Assembly: GCF_007197755.1 (NCBI RefSeq)
Contig: NZ_CP041636.1
Span: forward strand, 1,462,001 to 1,526,000
DNA: 64,000 nucleotides
DNA from: Ferrovibrio terrae
Lineage (GTDB): Bacteria > Pseudomonadota > Alphaproteobacteria > Ferrovibrionales > Ferrovibrionaceae
Reading direction: 5' to 3'
The notes beneath the pieces were generated by a model. The model was not told the origin of the DNA and did no database searches. It saw nothing but the letters and a program-made list of their open reading frames with translations. Positions 34,390 to 43,665 of this stretch are shown piece after piece. Made by a program: the position numbers and the translations under genes. Numbering within the stretch: the stretch's first letter is position 1; every line of letters starts with the position of its first letter.

Positions 34390-35604
34390 ATGCAAAAGCG
34401 ACTTCTGATCATCGGTGCCGGTTTTGCCGGCATGTATGCCGCCCTGTCCGCGGCCCGCCTGCGCGAACTGAACGGCGTTTCTGCCGATCAACTGGAAATC
34501 GCGCTGGTGGCACCGCGTCCGACCCTGGTGGTCCGGCCGCGTCTCTATGAGGCAAAGCCGGAGACCCTGTCGGCTCCGCTTCTGGATGTCCTCAAGGCCG
34601 TCGATGTCGTCTACATCCAGGGCTATGTGACCGGCGTCGATACCGCGCGGCAGGTCGTCGAGGCGACTGGCCACGGGGAAGACAATTTCACCATCCAGTA
34701 CGACCGGCTGGTGCTGGCAACCGGCAGCCAGCTGTTCCGCCCGCCGGTGCCGGGCTTGGCCGAATTCGGCTTCAGCGTCGATCAGATGGAAGACGCGGTA
34801 AAACTCGACCGGCATCTGCACGACCTGGCGAAGCAGCCGGACTCCGAAACCCGCAACACTGTCGTGGTTGCCGGTGGTGGCTTCACCGGCATCGAAGTCG
34901 CCACTGAACTGCCGGCGCGACTGAAGGAAATCTTCGGATCGAAGGTGAAGACCCGCGTCATTATCGTGGATCGTTCCGATGCCATCGCACCGGATATGGG
35001 CGCCGGGCCGCGTCCGATCATCGAAAAGGCACTGAAGGATCTCGGCGTCGAAATGCGCATGAAGTCGGGTGTCGCCGAGCTGACCCGGACTGGCGTGAAA
35101 CTGTCGGACGGCAGCGAGATTGCCTGTTCCACCGTGGTCTGGGCCGCTGGTATTCGCGCCAATCCGCTGACCCAGAAGTTCGCCGCCGAACGCGACAATT
35201 TCGGTCGGCTGATCGTCGACCGCGATCTTCGCGTGCCGGGTCTGCAGGGCGTCTTTGCCACCGGCGACTCCGCCAAGGCAGCCTGCGACGATGATGGCAA
35301 CTTCGCGCTGATGTCCTGTCAGCATGCCACGCGCATGGGTGCTTTTGCGGGCAACAATGCTGCCGCGGATCTGCTCGGCGTCGCAACCAGCCCGTATCAT
35401 CAAAAGGCCTATGCTACCTGTTTGGACCTGGGCGCCGCCGGCGCGCTGTTCACGCGTGGCTGGGACCGCAAAGTCGAATTGACCGGCGAAGTGGGCAAGG
35501 CGACCAAGCGCGAGATCAACACGGTCTGGATCTATCCGCCCAAGGCCGATCGCAAGATCGCACTGGCCTCGGCCGAGCCGGCGCGCGTCACCGACCTCGG
35601 CTGA
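34390..35604 (+). CDS. NDH-2-like FAD pyridine-nucleotide oxidoreductase
   Basis: This 404-residue protein is of the NADH dehydrogenase type II / FAD-dependent disulfide-reductase fold. The FAD-binding motif IIGAGFAGMYAA is at residues 6-17. The second dinucleotide motif VVAGGGFTGIEVATEL binds NAD(P)H. The FAD-contacting GVFATGDSAKA lies near the C-terminus, followed by SCQHATRMGAFAGNNAA. It is typical of NDH-2 enzymes that pass electrons from NADH to quinone, though it lacks an obvious long membrane anchor. It is followed by a short basic ORF and an efflux pair, which suggests a stress-response context. Confidence 0.83.
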   Translation: MQKRLLIIGAGFAGMYAALSAARLRELNGVSADQLEIALVAPRPTLVVRPRLYEAKPETLSAPLLDVLKAVDVVYIQGYVTGVDTARQVVEATGHGEDNFTIQYDRLVLATGSQLFRPPVPGLAEFGFSVDQMEDAVKLDRHLHDLAKQPDSETRNTVVVAGGGFTGIEVATELPARLKEIFGSKVKTRVIIVDRSDAIAPDMGAGPRPIIEKALKDLGVEMRMKSGVAELTRTGVKLSDGSEIACSTVVWAAGIRANPLTQKFAAERDNFGRLIVDRDLRVPGLQGVFATGDSAKAACDDDGNFALMSCQHATRMGAFAGNNAAADLLGVATSPYHQKAYATCLDLGAAGALFTRGWDRKVELTGEVGKATKREINTVWIYPPKADRKIALASAEPARVTDLG

Positions 35605-35641
35605 GGGCCGCGTTTAACCAACCCGTTCAGGAGACGCCGTC

Positions 35642-35767
35642 ATGTTACGCAAAATCCTTGCCCTGCTGATGAGTCGCAAGTGGCGCAAGCCTGTCATGCT
35701 GAAAGGAAACCCCCTCGGCCGTTCGCGGCCGAGGACGCGGCCGAAAGCCGGCTTGCGTCTGGGCTGA
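35642..35767 (+). CDS. Possible 41-residue basic peptide
   Basis: A 41-codon frame begins with MLRKILALLMSRKWRK and ends near KAGLRLG. It is preceded by AGGAG at good spacing. It is strongly basic (about a third Arg/Lys) with a short hydrophobic start. It lies in the gap between the NDH-2-like gene and the efflux operon, and a 9-bp UUCG hairpin falls inside it. It could be a real small protein or a leader peptide for the downstream genes. I do not recognise it. Confidence 0.4.
   Translation: MLRKILALLMSRKWRKPVMLKGNPLGRSRPRTRPKAGLRLG
35713..35734 (+). other. UUCG hairpin upstream of the efflux operon
   Basis: CCTCGGCCG-TTCG-CGGCCGAGG is a perfect 9-bp stem with a tetraloop, 61 bases before the HlyD start. 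It has no T tract, so it is not a simple terminator. It may be an mRNA stabiliser or part of an attenuator. Confidence 0.5.
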
Positions 35768-35794
35768 TGGCTGGTAATCGGGTGCGGGGCAGTG

Positions 35795-36829
35795 ATGGCG
35801 CAACTCAACCGCAATAAGGCAGTCGGGCTGCTGCTGTGTCTGGGTGCCATCCTGCTGGCGGTGGCCGGCTGGGCCTGGGCTGACGCGAAGAGTGCGCGAT
35901 TCACCGACAACGCCTATATCCGCGGCGATGTCACCTCGCTGGCGCCGAAGATCGCTGGTTATGTCACGGCAGTAGAGATCGACGACAACCAGGCTGTTCG
36001 CACAGGCGACGTCCTGTTCCGCATCGATGACAAAGATTACCGTGCACGGCTGGCGCAGGCGATTGCCAATGTCGAGGCCGCGCAGGCCCGGCTGACCAAT
36101 GTGGATGCCGAAATCCAGCTCCAGCACGCGCTGGTGCGGCAGGCCAGGGCGCAGTTCCGGTCCAGTGCTGCAGAACTGACCCGGGCCAGCAAAGCCTCTG
36201 ACCGGCGGCGGGAGTTGGTTCGCAACAGCGTGGTCAGCCAGGCGCAGGTCGATGAAAGCGACGCCGCGAGATTGCGGGCCGAGGCCGGAGTTGCGGCGGC
36301 CTCTGCCACGGTGGATGCACAGCAGCAGCGTATCACCGTACTGCTCACCCAGCGTGAAGCGGCGGGTGCCGCGGTGGCGCAGGCGCAGGCTGCGCGCGAT
36401 CTCGCACAGATCGACCTGGACTGGACCGTGGTGCGCGCGCCGGTCGATGGCGTCATCGGGAATCGTCAGGTCCGTGTCGGCCGGTTGGTCGCACCGGGCG
36501 CTGCCCTGCTCGATATCGTTCCGGTCGACGACCTGTGGGTCGTGGCGAATTTCAAGGAAACCCAGATCGAGCATGTCCGCCCCGGCCTGCGCGCACGGAT
36601 TACCGTCGATGGATATCCGGATGAAACATTCGACGGCGTGGTGGATAGTTTCGCGCCCGGCAGCGGCTCGGCCTTCAGTCTGCTGCCGGCCGACAATGCG
36701 ACGGGCAATTTCATCCGCGTGGTCCAGCGCGTGCCGGTGAAAATCCGGTTTGCCGGCAACCCGTTGCCGGGACGCCTGGTGCCCGGACTCTCTGCGCGTG
36801 TGGAGATCAGGCCCGGCGCTGGCGCATGA
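35795..36829 (+). CDS. HlyD/EmrA-type membrane-fusion protein
   Basis: This 344-residue periplasmic adaptor of the EmrA/HlyD family has one N-terminal helix (about 8-28, GLLLCLGAILLAVAGWAW). A biotinyl-lipoyl-like hairpin follows (YIRGDVTSLAPKIAGYV), with a long coiled-coil stretch about 90-195 rich in Ala, Gln and Arg, and the lipoyl return VRAPVDGVIGNRQVRVG. It couples the MFS pump in the next gene to an outer-membrane channel not present here. The ATG at 35795 is used; a GTG one codon earlier is possible. The stop overlaps the pump start by ATGA. Confidence 0.88.
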   Translation: MAQLNRNKAVGLLLCLGAILLAVAGWAWADAKSARFTDNAYIRGDVTSLAPKIAGYVTAVEIDDNQAVRTGDVLFRIDDKDYRARLAQAIANVEAAQARLTNVDAEIQLQHALVRQARAQFRSSAAELTRASKASDRRRELVRNSVVSQAQVDESDAARLRAEAGVAAASATVDAQQQRITVLLTQREAAGAAVAQAQAARDLAQIDLDWTVVRAPVDGVIGNRQVRVGRLVAPGAALLDIVPVDDLWVVANFKETQIEHVRPGLRARITVDGYPDETFDGVVDSFAPGSGSAFSLLPADNATGNFIRVVQRVPVKIRFAGNPLPGRLVPGLSARVEIRPGAGA

Positions 36830-38433
36830 CAGCTGTGGCTTCGCCCAGTCGTGAAACGGCGGCAGGCCCGTTACTTCTGGTTGGCATTATACTTGCCGCC
36901 ATGACCGAGGCGGTCGCCGTTACTGTCCTCGCTCTGGGCCGCCCTGATATTCTGGGCGATATCCATGCCACGCCGGATGAATTCGCCTGGCTCGATATCG
37001 GCTACACGAGCCTGAAGTTGATCGGTTTCCTGTCTGCCGCACCGCTAATGACCCGGGTCACACCCTATCGGCTGGTCATCGCTACGACCTTGGTCATGGG
37101 CGCAGCGTGTCTGATCGCCGCCATCGCAGTGGCGCGGCTCGACATTCTGATCGCGCTCCGCATGGTTCAGGGATTCGCGGGCGGGACTTTGCTTGTCGCC
37201 GGTCAGGCAATTGTATTCTTCGTCTATCCGCGCGTGCATCAGCCGATGTTGCAGGCGCTTTTCGCGATGGGGTCGGTGGTCGCGCCGGCAACGGTCGCAC
37301 CGGCCTTTCAGGGCTGGCTGCTCGACACTGAGTCCTGGACCTGGATTTTTTTCAGTGTTGGTCCGCTGGCGTTGACGGCGGCCGGTTTGCTGCTGATCGT
37401 CGAGGTCCCGGCACTGCCAACAGTTGTTCGTCGCCGCTTCGACTGGATCGGGCTATTTTTGGTCTCGATCACGCTGCTCTGCTTCACATACGTTCTCAGC
37501 CAGGGCCACCGATGGGACTGGTTCGAGGAACCGCACATCCTGTGGCTCACGCTGCTCGGGACTTGCGGCCTGCTGGGTTTCTTCGGTCAGCTGGTCCTGC
37601 GCCGCGGGCAGGGCCTGATCGACGCGACCATCTTCAGGTCGGATGATTTCTGCTTCGCCTTCATTGTCAGCTTTGTCGCCGGCATTGCCCTGTTTGGCAG
37701 CGCGTATCTGATTCCGACCTTCGCCATCTCCGTCCTCGCGTTTACGCCGACGGATGCCGGCCTGCTGCTGCTGCCGAGTGGCGCGTGTTTCGCAGGCTCC
37801 CTACTGGCCGCGGCTTACGTCATGCAGGTTCGTCACATATCGCCGATTGCCACGGTGCCGTTCGGGATCCTGATGATCATGGCCGGCATGTGGATGCTGT
37901 CCGGTTCGACCAGCGAAAGTGGCGCAGGGGATATGACGGCCGGCATTCTGCTGCGGGGACTGGGGCTTGGTTTCCTGTTTCTGTCGATCACGATCACGGC
38001 CTTCGGCAATCTCGCCAGCCCGAATCTCGCCAGCGCCATCGGCGTCTTCAATACCGGTCGCCAGGTGGGCGGTCTGATGGGCGTTGCCGGACTGCAGACG
38101 CTGATCGACCACGAGGTTATGTCGAATCTCGCCGTGTTGGGTGCGAGTATCACGACGGGCGTTCCGGCCGTTGGCGAGCGGCTGGCGGCGACAACCGCCA
38201 TGCTGGCCGGACGGGGGATGGATGCCGCGACCGCAGGCCGGGCCGCCACCAGCCTGCTGGGCCGCGCCGTGACGGGGCAGTCTACCGTGATTGCCTTCGA
38301 CGCGGCGTTCAACGCGGTCGCGCTGCTCTTTGTGATCGCCGCGCCCCTGCTGGTTAGCATCAAGATCGGGCTTCACCGCTTTGCGGTGAGGCGAAATTCG
38401 GCCGAGCGCGGGCGCCTTCCCCCTGCTTTTTGA
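36826..38433 (+). CDS. DHA2-family (EmrB-like) MFS efflux pump
   Basis: This 535-residue transporter has about 14 hydrophobic helices, the EmrB/QacA length. Seen are LDIGYTSLKLIGF in helix 2, the RMVQGFAGG motif C-like segment of helix 5 and FNTGRQVGGLMGVAG in the second half. It exports hydrophobic drugs or acids by proton antiport, with the adaptor it overlaps (ATGA). The first residues include EAVAVTVLALGRPDIL where most EmrB proteins have LDTTIVNVALP. The acidic residue of helix 1 is therefore shifted, and substrate specificity may differ. Confidence 0.87.
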   Translation: MTAVASPSRETAAGPLLLVGIILAAMTEAVAVTVLALGRPDILGDIHATPDEFAWLDIGYTSLKLIGFLSAAPLMTRVTPYRLVIATTLVMGAACLIAAIAVARLDILIALRMVQGFAGGTLLVAGQAIVFFVYPRVHQPMLQALFAMGSVVAPATVAPAFQGWLLDTESWTWIFFSVGPLALTAAGLLLIVEVPALPTVVRRRFDWIGLFLVSITLLCFTYVLSQGHRWDWFEEPHILWLTLLGTCGLLGFFGQLVLRRGQGLIDATIFRSDDFCFAFIVSFVAGIALFGSAYLIPTFAISVLAFTPTDAGLLLLPSGACFAGSLLAAAYVMQVRHISPIATVPFGILMIMAGMWMLSGSTSESGAGDMTAGILLRGLGLGFLFLSITITAFGNLASPNLASAIGVFNTGRQVGGLMGVAGLQTLIDHEVMSNLAVLGASITTGVPAVGERLAATTAMLAGRGMDAATAGRAATSLLGRAVTGQSTVIAFDAAFNAVALLFVIAAPLLVSIKIGLHRFAVRRNSAERGRLPPAF

Positions 38434-38655
38434 GCAGTTCATCTCTACACCACTGAAATCTGTGCAGAGATATCGTCATAGTCGGAAATTCTGGGCAGAC
38501 TTAGCGTCATAAACGCAATTTCAGACTTTATAACAGATTAAATAAAATCAATGACTTACTTTGCAAATCCGTGCAGGTATTTCGGCATCTCAGAATTCTT
38601 CTGAACTGTCGGGACACCCATATTCCGCAACAAGGCACCCATTTCCTGCAACACG

Positions 38656-38762
38656 CTGACGCATAAGGTGCAAACGCGAGTTCAAGGACCTTAAGAGTCG
38701 GACATGGCTTTTTGACGACCCTGGCGGCCAACTCCCACTCACCAGACTCGAATTACCATTGT
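38656..38762 (+). repeat. Direct repeat copy A (107 bp)
   Basis: This copy is closely similar to 54660-54768, with a 37-base identical block at the right end and a 22-base identical block in the middle. Relative to copy B it lacks one G and a GCG triplet. On the minus strand copy B could encode a C-terminus ending VVVKKAMSDS-stop, which copy A breaks. It lies in a 353-base gene-free stretch upstream of the sigma factor. Confidence 0.85.
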
Positions 38763-38765
38763 ATT

Positions 38766-38780
38766 TAAGAACCATTCTCA
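38766..38780. promoter_or_regulatory. Fur-box-like inverted repeat before the ECF sigma gene
   Basis: TAAGAAC-C-ATTCTCA has the 7-1-7 layout of Fur boxes (reverse strand TGAGAAT-G-GTTCTTA; consensus TGATAAT-N-ATTATCA). It lies just upstream of the sigma gene and abuts repeat copy A. It is consistent with iron control of the cassette. Confidence 0.5.
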
Positions 38781-38840
38781 TTTAGATTGCGCGGGAATAA
38801 AGCTGGGGTGCGGCATCCCTCGGCGTTTGGGACTGCGCAT

Positions 38841-39353
38841 TTGAAATATACCGGCCCGCTCGACGTCTTTGTTTCCCAGCGTTCCGCGTTGGTCGATTAC
38901 GCGACTCCGATCGTCGGCGACAGGAGCCGGGCGGAAGACGTTGTTCAGGAGGCCTTCCTGCGATACGCCCCGGCGGTCGAGAAGGGCACAGAAGTCGACG
39001 AACCCCTGCGCTACCTGTATCGCATCGTCCGCAACCTCGCCTTCGACCTGCGACGTCGCAAAACGCTGGAAAGGCGCGAGGCAGATAAGGGGCCGGAATG
39101 GTGGATGGTCCCCGCGACGCCCCAGACGCCGGAAGAACAGCTCATAGAGACCGATACGGTTTCCAAGTTCCGGCTGGCGCTGGCCAAGCAGCCTGCGGAG
39201 ATTCGCACCGCCATCGAAATGAACAAATTTGGCGGTCACTCCCTGACGGACGTGGCTGCGCATCTGAATATGCCCCTGACATCTGTCCATCGCCTGGTGG
39301 CGAGGGGCATGGCAGACATCATTGAGGAGCTCGACGGCAGCCCACCGCCATAG
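38841..39353 (+). CDS. FecI-type ECF sigma factor
   Basis: This protein of about 170 residues (start uncertain: TTG 38841, or TTG 38787 giving 188) has sigma-70 region 2 (GDRSRAEDVVQEAFLRYAP, RYLYRIVRNLAFDLRRRK in part) and region 4 (EMNKFGGHSLTDVAAHLNMPLTSVHRLVARG in part), with no other domains. This is the FecI-like iron-starvation ECF class. A FecR gene follows 104 bases later, then a TonB receptor, the classical surface-signalling order. No ATG start with a ribosome site is present, so the 5' end is the weak point. Confidence 0.85.
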   Translation: MKYTGPLDVFVSQRSALVDYATPIVGDRSRAEDVVQEAFLRYAPAVEKGTEVDEPLRYLYRIVRNLAFDLRRRKTLERREADKGPEWWMVPATPQTPEEQLIETDTVSKFRLALAKQPAEIRTAIEMNKFGGHSLTDVAAHLNMPLTSVHRLVARGMADIIEELDGSPPP

Positions 39354-39457
39354 ATTTTGAGTTCAGGCCGCCCCAGCCTGGAAAATACCCCTGAGCCAGA
39401 CGTCATTATGGTAGCGGCACTGCGCCAAACGTAACTCAGGCCTGCGAAACCGGAAAA

Positions 39458-40423
39458 ATGATCAGCACGCCGACCAAGCACCATGTTGAAGAAGCCATGT
39501 CCTGGCTGCTCCGCCTTCAGGAGGCGGAGAGCGATGCGGGACTGCGCGCACAGCACCGTGCCTGGCTGAACAGCGACCCGGTCCACGCGATTGCCTGGCA
39601 GAAGGTGATGAAGGCCTGGTCTGTGGCAGGGAAAGCCGCCGGACCATCGGAGCCATCTGCAGCAGAAACGGACACTGTCGTGCCGTTCGCTGTGCGCAGG
39701 CGGCGTGTCGCTACCTGGGCCGCTGTGGCTGCAGCAGCCTGCATGGCCGTTTTCGTGGCGCCGCAGCTGTGGCAGCGCGCCAGCGCAGATGTCTCGACAC
39801 ACACCGCTGAATTTCGCACCGTTCAGCTGTCGGATGGCAGTACCGTTCAGCTCGGTGCCCAGACCTCGATTTCAGTAGATATCAAGGCTGACAAGCGCTC
39901 GGTTAAACTGCTGGGCGGGCGGGCGTTCTTCGATATCGCCAAGGATGCAAACCGGCCCTTCACTGTTACGGCACGCGATGTCGATATCACTGTGCTGGGG
40001 ACGGCTTTCGATGTGCGCCTGGGCGAGCAGGAGGTATCGGTAGCGGTACAGCGTGGCTCGGTCAGTGTCCGCCGGACTGCCTCGCATTTCGATGAGCGAC
40101 TGTCCGCCGGCGACCAGGTGACGATCGCACCCAAGAGCGGGACGGCGCATATGGCTGCGATCCAGCCATCGGAAGTCGCCGAGTGGCGCGACGGCAAACT
40201 GTCGGCGGTGAAGGTGCCGCTCTCTGAAGTTGTCGCGGAGCTGCGGCGGTATCACAAGGGCTGGATTCTGATCGCCGACGACCGGTTGGGTGCAGAACCG
40301 ATCACCGGCCTGTACGACCTGAAGACTCCCGACCTTGCCCTGAGAGCCATGATGCAGCCGGTGAAGGGCAACATCCTTCAGGTCACTCCTTACCTGACGA
40401 TCCTGTCGAAGCCCGACAAATAG
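39458..40423 (+). CDS. FecR anti-sigma / signal transducer
   Basis: This 321-residue protein has an N-terminal cytosolic DUF4880-like helix region (EEAMSWLLRLQEAESDAG, HAIAWQKVMKAW), one membrane helix about 84-102 (VATWAAVAAAACMAVFVA) and a periplasmic FecR domain (DGSTVQLGAQTSISVDI, GRAFFDIAKDANRPFTVTA). The C-terminus has a secretin/STN-like fold (LYDLKTPDLALRAM). It receives a signal from the loaded TonB receptor and controls the sigma factor. It lies between fecI-like and receptor genes on one strand. Confidence 0.9.
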   Translation: MISTPTKHHVEEAMSWLLRLQEAESDAGLRAQHRAWLNSDPVHAIAWQKVMKAWSVAGKAAGPSEPSAAETDTVVPFAVRRRRVATWAAVAAAACMAVFVAPQLWQRASADVSTHTAEFRTVQLSDGSTVQLGAQTSISVDIKADKRSVKLLGGRAFFDIAKDANRPFTVTARDVDITVLGTAFDVRLGEQEVSVAVQRGSVSVRRTASHFDERLSAGDQVTIAPKSGTAHMAAIQPSEVAEWRDGKLSAVKVPLSEVVAELRRYHKGWILIADDRLGAEPITGLYDLKTPDLALRAMMQPVKGNILQVTPYLTILSKPDK

Positions 40424-40576
40424 CCGCCCCGGCCAGTCTCCCCGGTAAATTCGGGCCGCGCGAAAAAATCTTCTGCAATCTGGAAATCACCTCCGAGCCG
40501 CTCGTCAATCAGTTTGGGTAGACGCGAGTGCATCGCATTTGCGGCGTAACGATTATGCATTTGGGGGATCATTTTT

Positions 40577-43081
40577 ATGCGATTTGGCGGGCAGCAGGCA
40601 CTGTCTCAAGTGCTTGGTTTCAATAAGTTTTCTCTTCTTCTGACGACGGCGCTGGTTGCCCTGCCGCTAGCTCCGGCGCAGGCGGCTGATGCCGGATCCG
40701 CGCCTGTTCAGGTCGCTCAGGCCCAGACCCGCATCCGCTTTGCCGTTCCGGCCCAGCCGCTCCCGGCCGCGCTGATCCAGTTTGCTCGCCAGGCGAACCT
40801 GCAGATCACCACGCATGGATTGACCACGGACGGCAAACAAAGCGCGGGCGTCACCGGCGATCTGACGCCGAATGAAGCCTTGGCGCGCCTGCTGGAAGGC
40901 ACCGGATTGACCTGGAGCTACACCGACAGCCGAACGGTGAATCTGATTGAGGCGCCGCGCGGCAGCGGAGCGACGGTCCTGCCGACGCTGAACGTGGAAG
41001 GGCGTGCGATCAATCCGAATTCGACGATGACGCCGATGCCGGAATATGCCGGCGGCCAGATCGCGCGCGGCGGGCAGCTCGGCATGCTCGGCAACAGGGA
41101 TGTGATGGACACGCCGTTCTCACAGACCAACTACACGAACAAGACGATTCGCGATCAGCAGGCCCGGACCGTTCAGGATGTACTACTGAATGATCCGTCG
41201 ATCCTGACAAAACAAAACAGCGCCAGCGATGAAGACGGCTCGATCACCATTCGCGGCTTCTCGCACACCCTGTCATCCGGTAACGGCAGTCTGAACGGCC
41301 TGGCGGGCATGGCGCCGCTGCGCACGCCGGACATGGATTACATGGAACGCGTCGAGGTGCTGAGGGGGCCGAGCGCTCTGCTGAACGGCATGGCGGCTTT
41401 CGGGCAGGGCGGTGTCGGCGGCTCGTACAATCTCGTCACCAAAAAGGCCACTGACGAACCGGTCACCGAGCTGACGGCGCGCTATGGCTCCCTCATGCAG
41501 CTGGGCACTCATCTCGATATCGGCCGCCGCTTCGGTGCGGAGAAGCAGTTGGGCATTCGCGCCAACGGAGCGTATCGCGAAGGCGATACGGCGGTGGAAC
41601 CGGGCAATGCAGAAGTGGGATCGATGGCGATCAATCTGGACTATCGCGGCGAGCGCGTCCGGATATCCGGTGATGTCGCCCATCAAACGAACGACGCCAA
41701 CCCCCAGATCGTACAGCAGCTCGTTCTCAGCGGTGTCGGCGGCGGTATCGTCCACGTACCGAAAGCTCCCGACGCCAGCACCAGCCTCAATCCGACATGG
41801 AGCAAACAGCCCAGCAAGTTGACGCTCGGCATGGTGGCAGGCGAAGTCGACATTACCGAGAAAGTCACGGCCTATGCCGCCATCGGCAAGCAGACACTGG
41901 ATTTCTCGCTCATTGGCCCGAACCAGCCCAAGCTGCTGGGTACGGACGGAACTTATGGATGGAACAACGTCGAGCACACGAATTTTGCCTATGACGTGCT
42001 GTCCATGCAGGGCGGCTTGAGGGCGAAGGCGACGACAGGTCCGGTGAACCATACCTTCGGTCTAAACCTGTCGCAGTCCGTGATGGAGACCGGCGAGGCG
42101 CAGGCGACAACCCCCTTCGCCTACACCACGAATATTTACAATCCGGTATTCGGCGGCGTTACGGCCGCCGCCGATCCTGGCGCTCCTAAGAAAACAAACG
42201 AGACGCGGACTTCGAGCATCGGTATCGCCGATACCTTGTCGATCCTCGATGAGCAGATCCAGTTCACCGCAGGCATCCGTCAGCAGAGAGTGGAATCCGA
42301 CAGTTTCAATACGACGACTGGCGCCATCACGTCCGGCTATGACAGCGATGCACTGACCCCGGCTCTGGGTGTGGTCGTCAAGCCAAGGGAGAATGTCTCG
42401 CTCTACGCCAACTATGTAGAAAATCTGCAACGCGGAACCATCGTCAGCACATCGTTTTCGAATGCTGGCGAGGTCTTTGCGCCCTATGTCAGCAAACAGT
42501 ATGAGACGGGCGTCAAGGTCGATTGGGGAAGGATGACCACAACGCTGGCGGTGTTCCAGATCGCTCAGCCCAACACGATCAGCATCGCCGGCACGCCGCT
42601 GCCGCGGCAAGCACTCGATGGCGAGGTGCGCAATCGCGGTGTCGAGCTGAACGCTTATGGAGAAGTCACGCCTGGCATTCGCCTGATGGGTGGGCTCACC
42701 CTGATCGACAGTCAGCAGACGAAGACCCAGGGTGGCCTCTATGACGGCAACAGGGAAGCCGGCATCCCCATCATTCGGACTGTTGTTGGCGGCGAGTGGG
42801 ATACGCCGTTCGTGCACGGCCTGACCCTGACCGGCCGCTTCACCTACACCGGAAATCAAATGGTCAGCAGCAGCAACGACAACCTGAAGATCCCTGCATG
42901 GGAGCTCGTCGATCTCGGTGCCCGGTATGTCTGGGACTCGCCCTGGAACAACAAGCCGATCACGTTCCGCTTCAATGTCGATAACGTGTTCGACAAGAAC
43001 TACTGGTCGGCATCGAACTTCAGGTATGTCCAGCTCGGCGCGCCGCGCACCTTCTGGCTTTCGGCATCCGTGGACTTCTGA
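40577..43081 (+). CDS. TonB-dependent siderophore receptor with STN signalling domain
   Basis: This 834-residue outer-membrane transducer has a signal peptide at about 1-37 (LLLTTALVALPLAPAQA). An STN domain (about 50-115, FAVPAQPLPAALIQFARQAN) contacts FecR. A plug follows (about 150-280, including SITIRGF and RVEVLRGPSALLNGM), then a 22-strand barrel ending YVQLGAPRTFWLSASVDF. It belongs to the FhuE/FpvA/FoxA-like siderophore group. The ligand is not readable. The STN domain means the receptor activates its own cassette through FecR and the ECF sigma factor. Confidence 0.93.
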   Translation: MRFGGQQALSQVLGFNKFSLLLTTALVALPLAPAQAADAGSAPVQVAQAQTRIRFAVPAQPLPAALIQFARQANLQITTHGLTTDGKQSAGVTGDLTPNEALARLLEGTGLTWSYTDSRTVNLIEAPRGSGATVLPTLNVEGRAINPNSTMTPMPEYAGGQIARGGQLGMLGNRDVMDTPFSQTNYTNKTIRDQQARTVQDVLLNDPSILTKQNSASDEDGSITIRGFSHTLSSGNGSLNGLAGMAPLRTPDMDYMERVEVLRGPSALLNGMAAFGQGGVGGSYNLVTKKATDEPVTELTARYGSLMQLGTHLDIGRRFGAEKQLGIRANGAYREGDTAVEPGNAEVGSMAINLDYRGERVRISGDVAHQTNDANPQIVQQLVLSGVGGGIVHVPKAPDASTSLNPTWSKQPSKLTLGMVAGEVDITEKVTAYAAIGKQTLDFSLIGPNQPKLLGTDGTYGWNNVEHTNFAYDVLSMQGGLRAKATTGPVNHTFGLNLSQSVMETGEAQATTPFAYTTNIYNPVFGGVTAAADPGAPKKTNETRTSSIGIADTLSILDEQIQFTAGIRQQRVESDSFNTTTGAITSGYDSDALTPALGVVVKPRENVSLYANYVENLQRGTIVSTSFSNAGEVFAPYVSKQYETGVKVDWGRMTTTLAVFQIAQPNTISIAGTPLPRQALDGEVRNRGVELNAYGEVTPGIRLMGGLTLIDSQQTKTQGGLYDGNREAGIPIIRTVVGGEWDTPFVHGLTLTGRFTYTGNQMVSSSNDNLKIPAWELVDLGARYVWDSPWNNKPITFRFNVDNVFDKNYWSASNFRYVQLGAPRTFWLSASVDF

Positions 43082-43084
43082 GCC

Positions 43085-43363
43085 ATGATGGTGGCCCTGG
43101 CACTCGCACTGACCATAGCCGGTTGCGCGTGCCTTTACCTCGCCAGCCCCAATCAACGGTGGCTGGCGCAGGCTTTGCCGGGGAGGCCCGTCCTTGTGGC
43201 GGGCAGCCTGCTGCTGGCGGCCGGCCTTGCCGCATGGATCGCGGCGTTGCAGCCTCTGGCGGGCTTCTTCGTCGCGCTGCATGTCGCCATGGTCTGTCTT
43301 TTCGTCTTTCCCTATTCGGCTGCCCTCCGTAGCCTGGGGCGCAGTCTCGGGCGGAAGAGCTGA
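43085..43363 (+). CDS. DUF3325-like small membrane protein
   Basis: This 92-residue protein has three hydrophobic helices (about 1-22, 36-56, 60-80) and a basic C-terminus (RSLGRSLGRKS). The layout and its place directly after a TonB siderophore receptor (3 bases after its stop) fit DUF3325-like proteins of iron-uptake cassettes. Their role is unclear; they accompany the PepSY-associated proteins. The start is ATG 43085, with a second ATG one codon later. The next small membrane gene begins 1 base after its stop. Confidence 0.75.
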   Translation: MMVALALALTIAGCACLYLASPNQRWLAQALPGRPVLVAGSLLLAAGLAAWIAALQPLAGFFVALHVAMVCLFVFPYSAALRSLGRSLGRKS

Positions 43364-43364
43364 C

Positions 43365-43658
43365 ATGGCTGGCGATATCCGTCCCGACTGGTGGGGGAAG
43401 GCCAGTGCCGGCGTCATCCTCGGCTTCGGCCTGGCGCTCTCGCTGGTCGGCCTCTACGCCTATCTGGGGCCGGGAGGCATAGATGCACCGGGTGGGCGCT
43501 ACTCGTTGATGCGTTATCTGGAAGCGTTCGTCTGGATCTCGGTGTTCAGCTTCTGCTTCCTGTTTCGCAGCGGTCGTTCCGCCTGGGCGTGGCTCGGCGC
43601 GGCGAACCTCATCGCCTTCGCGGCGCTGTTTGCGTGCCGCTTTGTCTTTTTTGCGTGA
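43365..43658 (+). CDS. Small three-helix membrane protein of iron cassette
   Basis: This 97-residue protein has hydrophobic helices near 12-32, 50-66 and 73-95. It has a tryptophan-containing N-terminus (RPDWWGKASAGV) and a SGRSAWAWLGA turn before the last helix. It resembles the small iron-uptake membrane proteins (such as DUF3649) found in the same place in other cassettes, but I cannot confirm the family. It follows the DUF3325-like gene with one base between them and precedes the PepSY gene by 7 bases. It is therefore co-transcribed. Confidence 0.7.
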   Translation: MAGDIRPDWWGKASAGVILGFGLALSLVGLYAYLGPGGIDAPGGRYSLMRYLEAFVWISVFSFCFLFRSGRSAWAWLGAANLIAFAALFACRFVFFA

Positions 43659-43665
43659 GGCCAGC

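Noticed and set aside
22302-38605. The 16-base sequence GAATTCTTCTGAACTG at about 22302 and again at about 38590
   Set aside because: Only 16 bases match and the flanks do not align. One such match is expected by chance within a window of this size, so it is not called a repeat or site.
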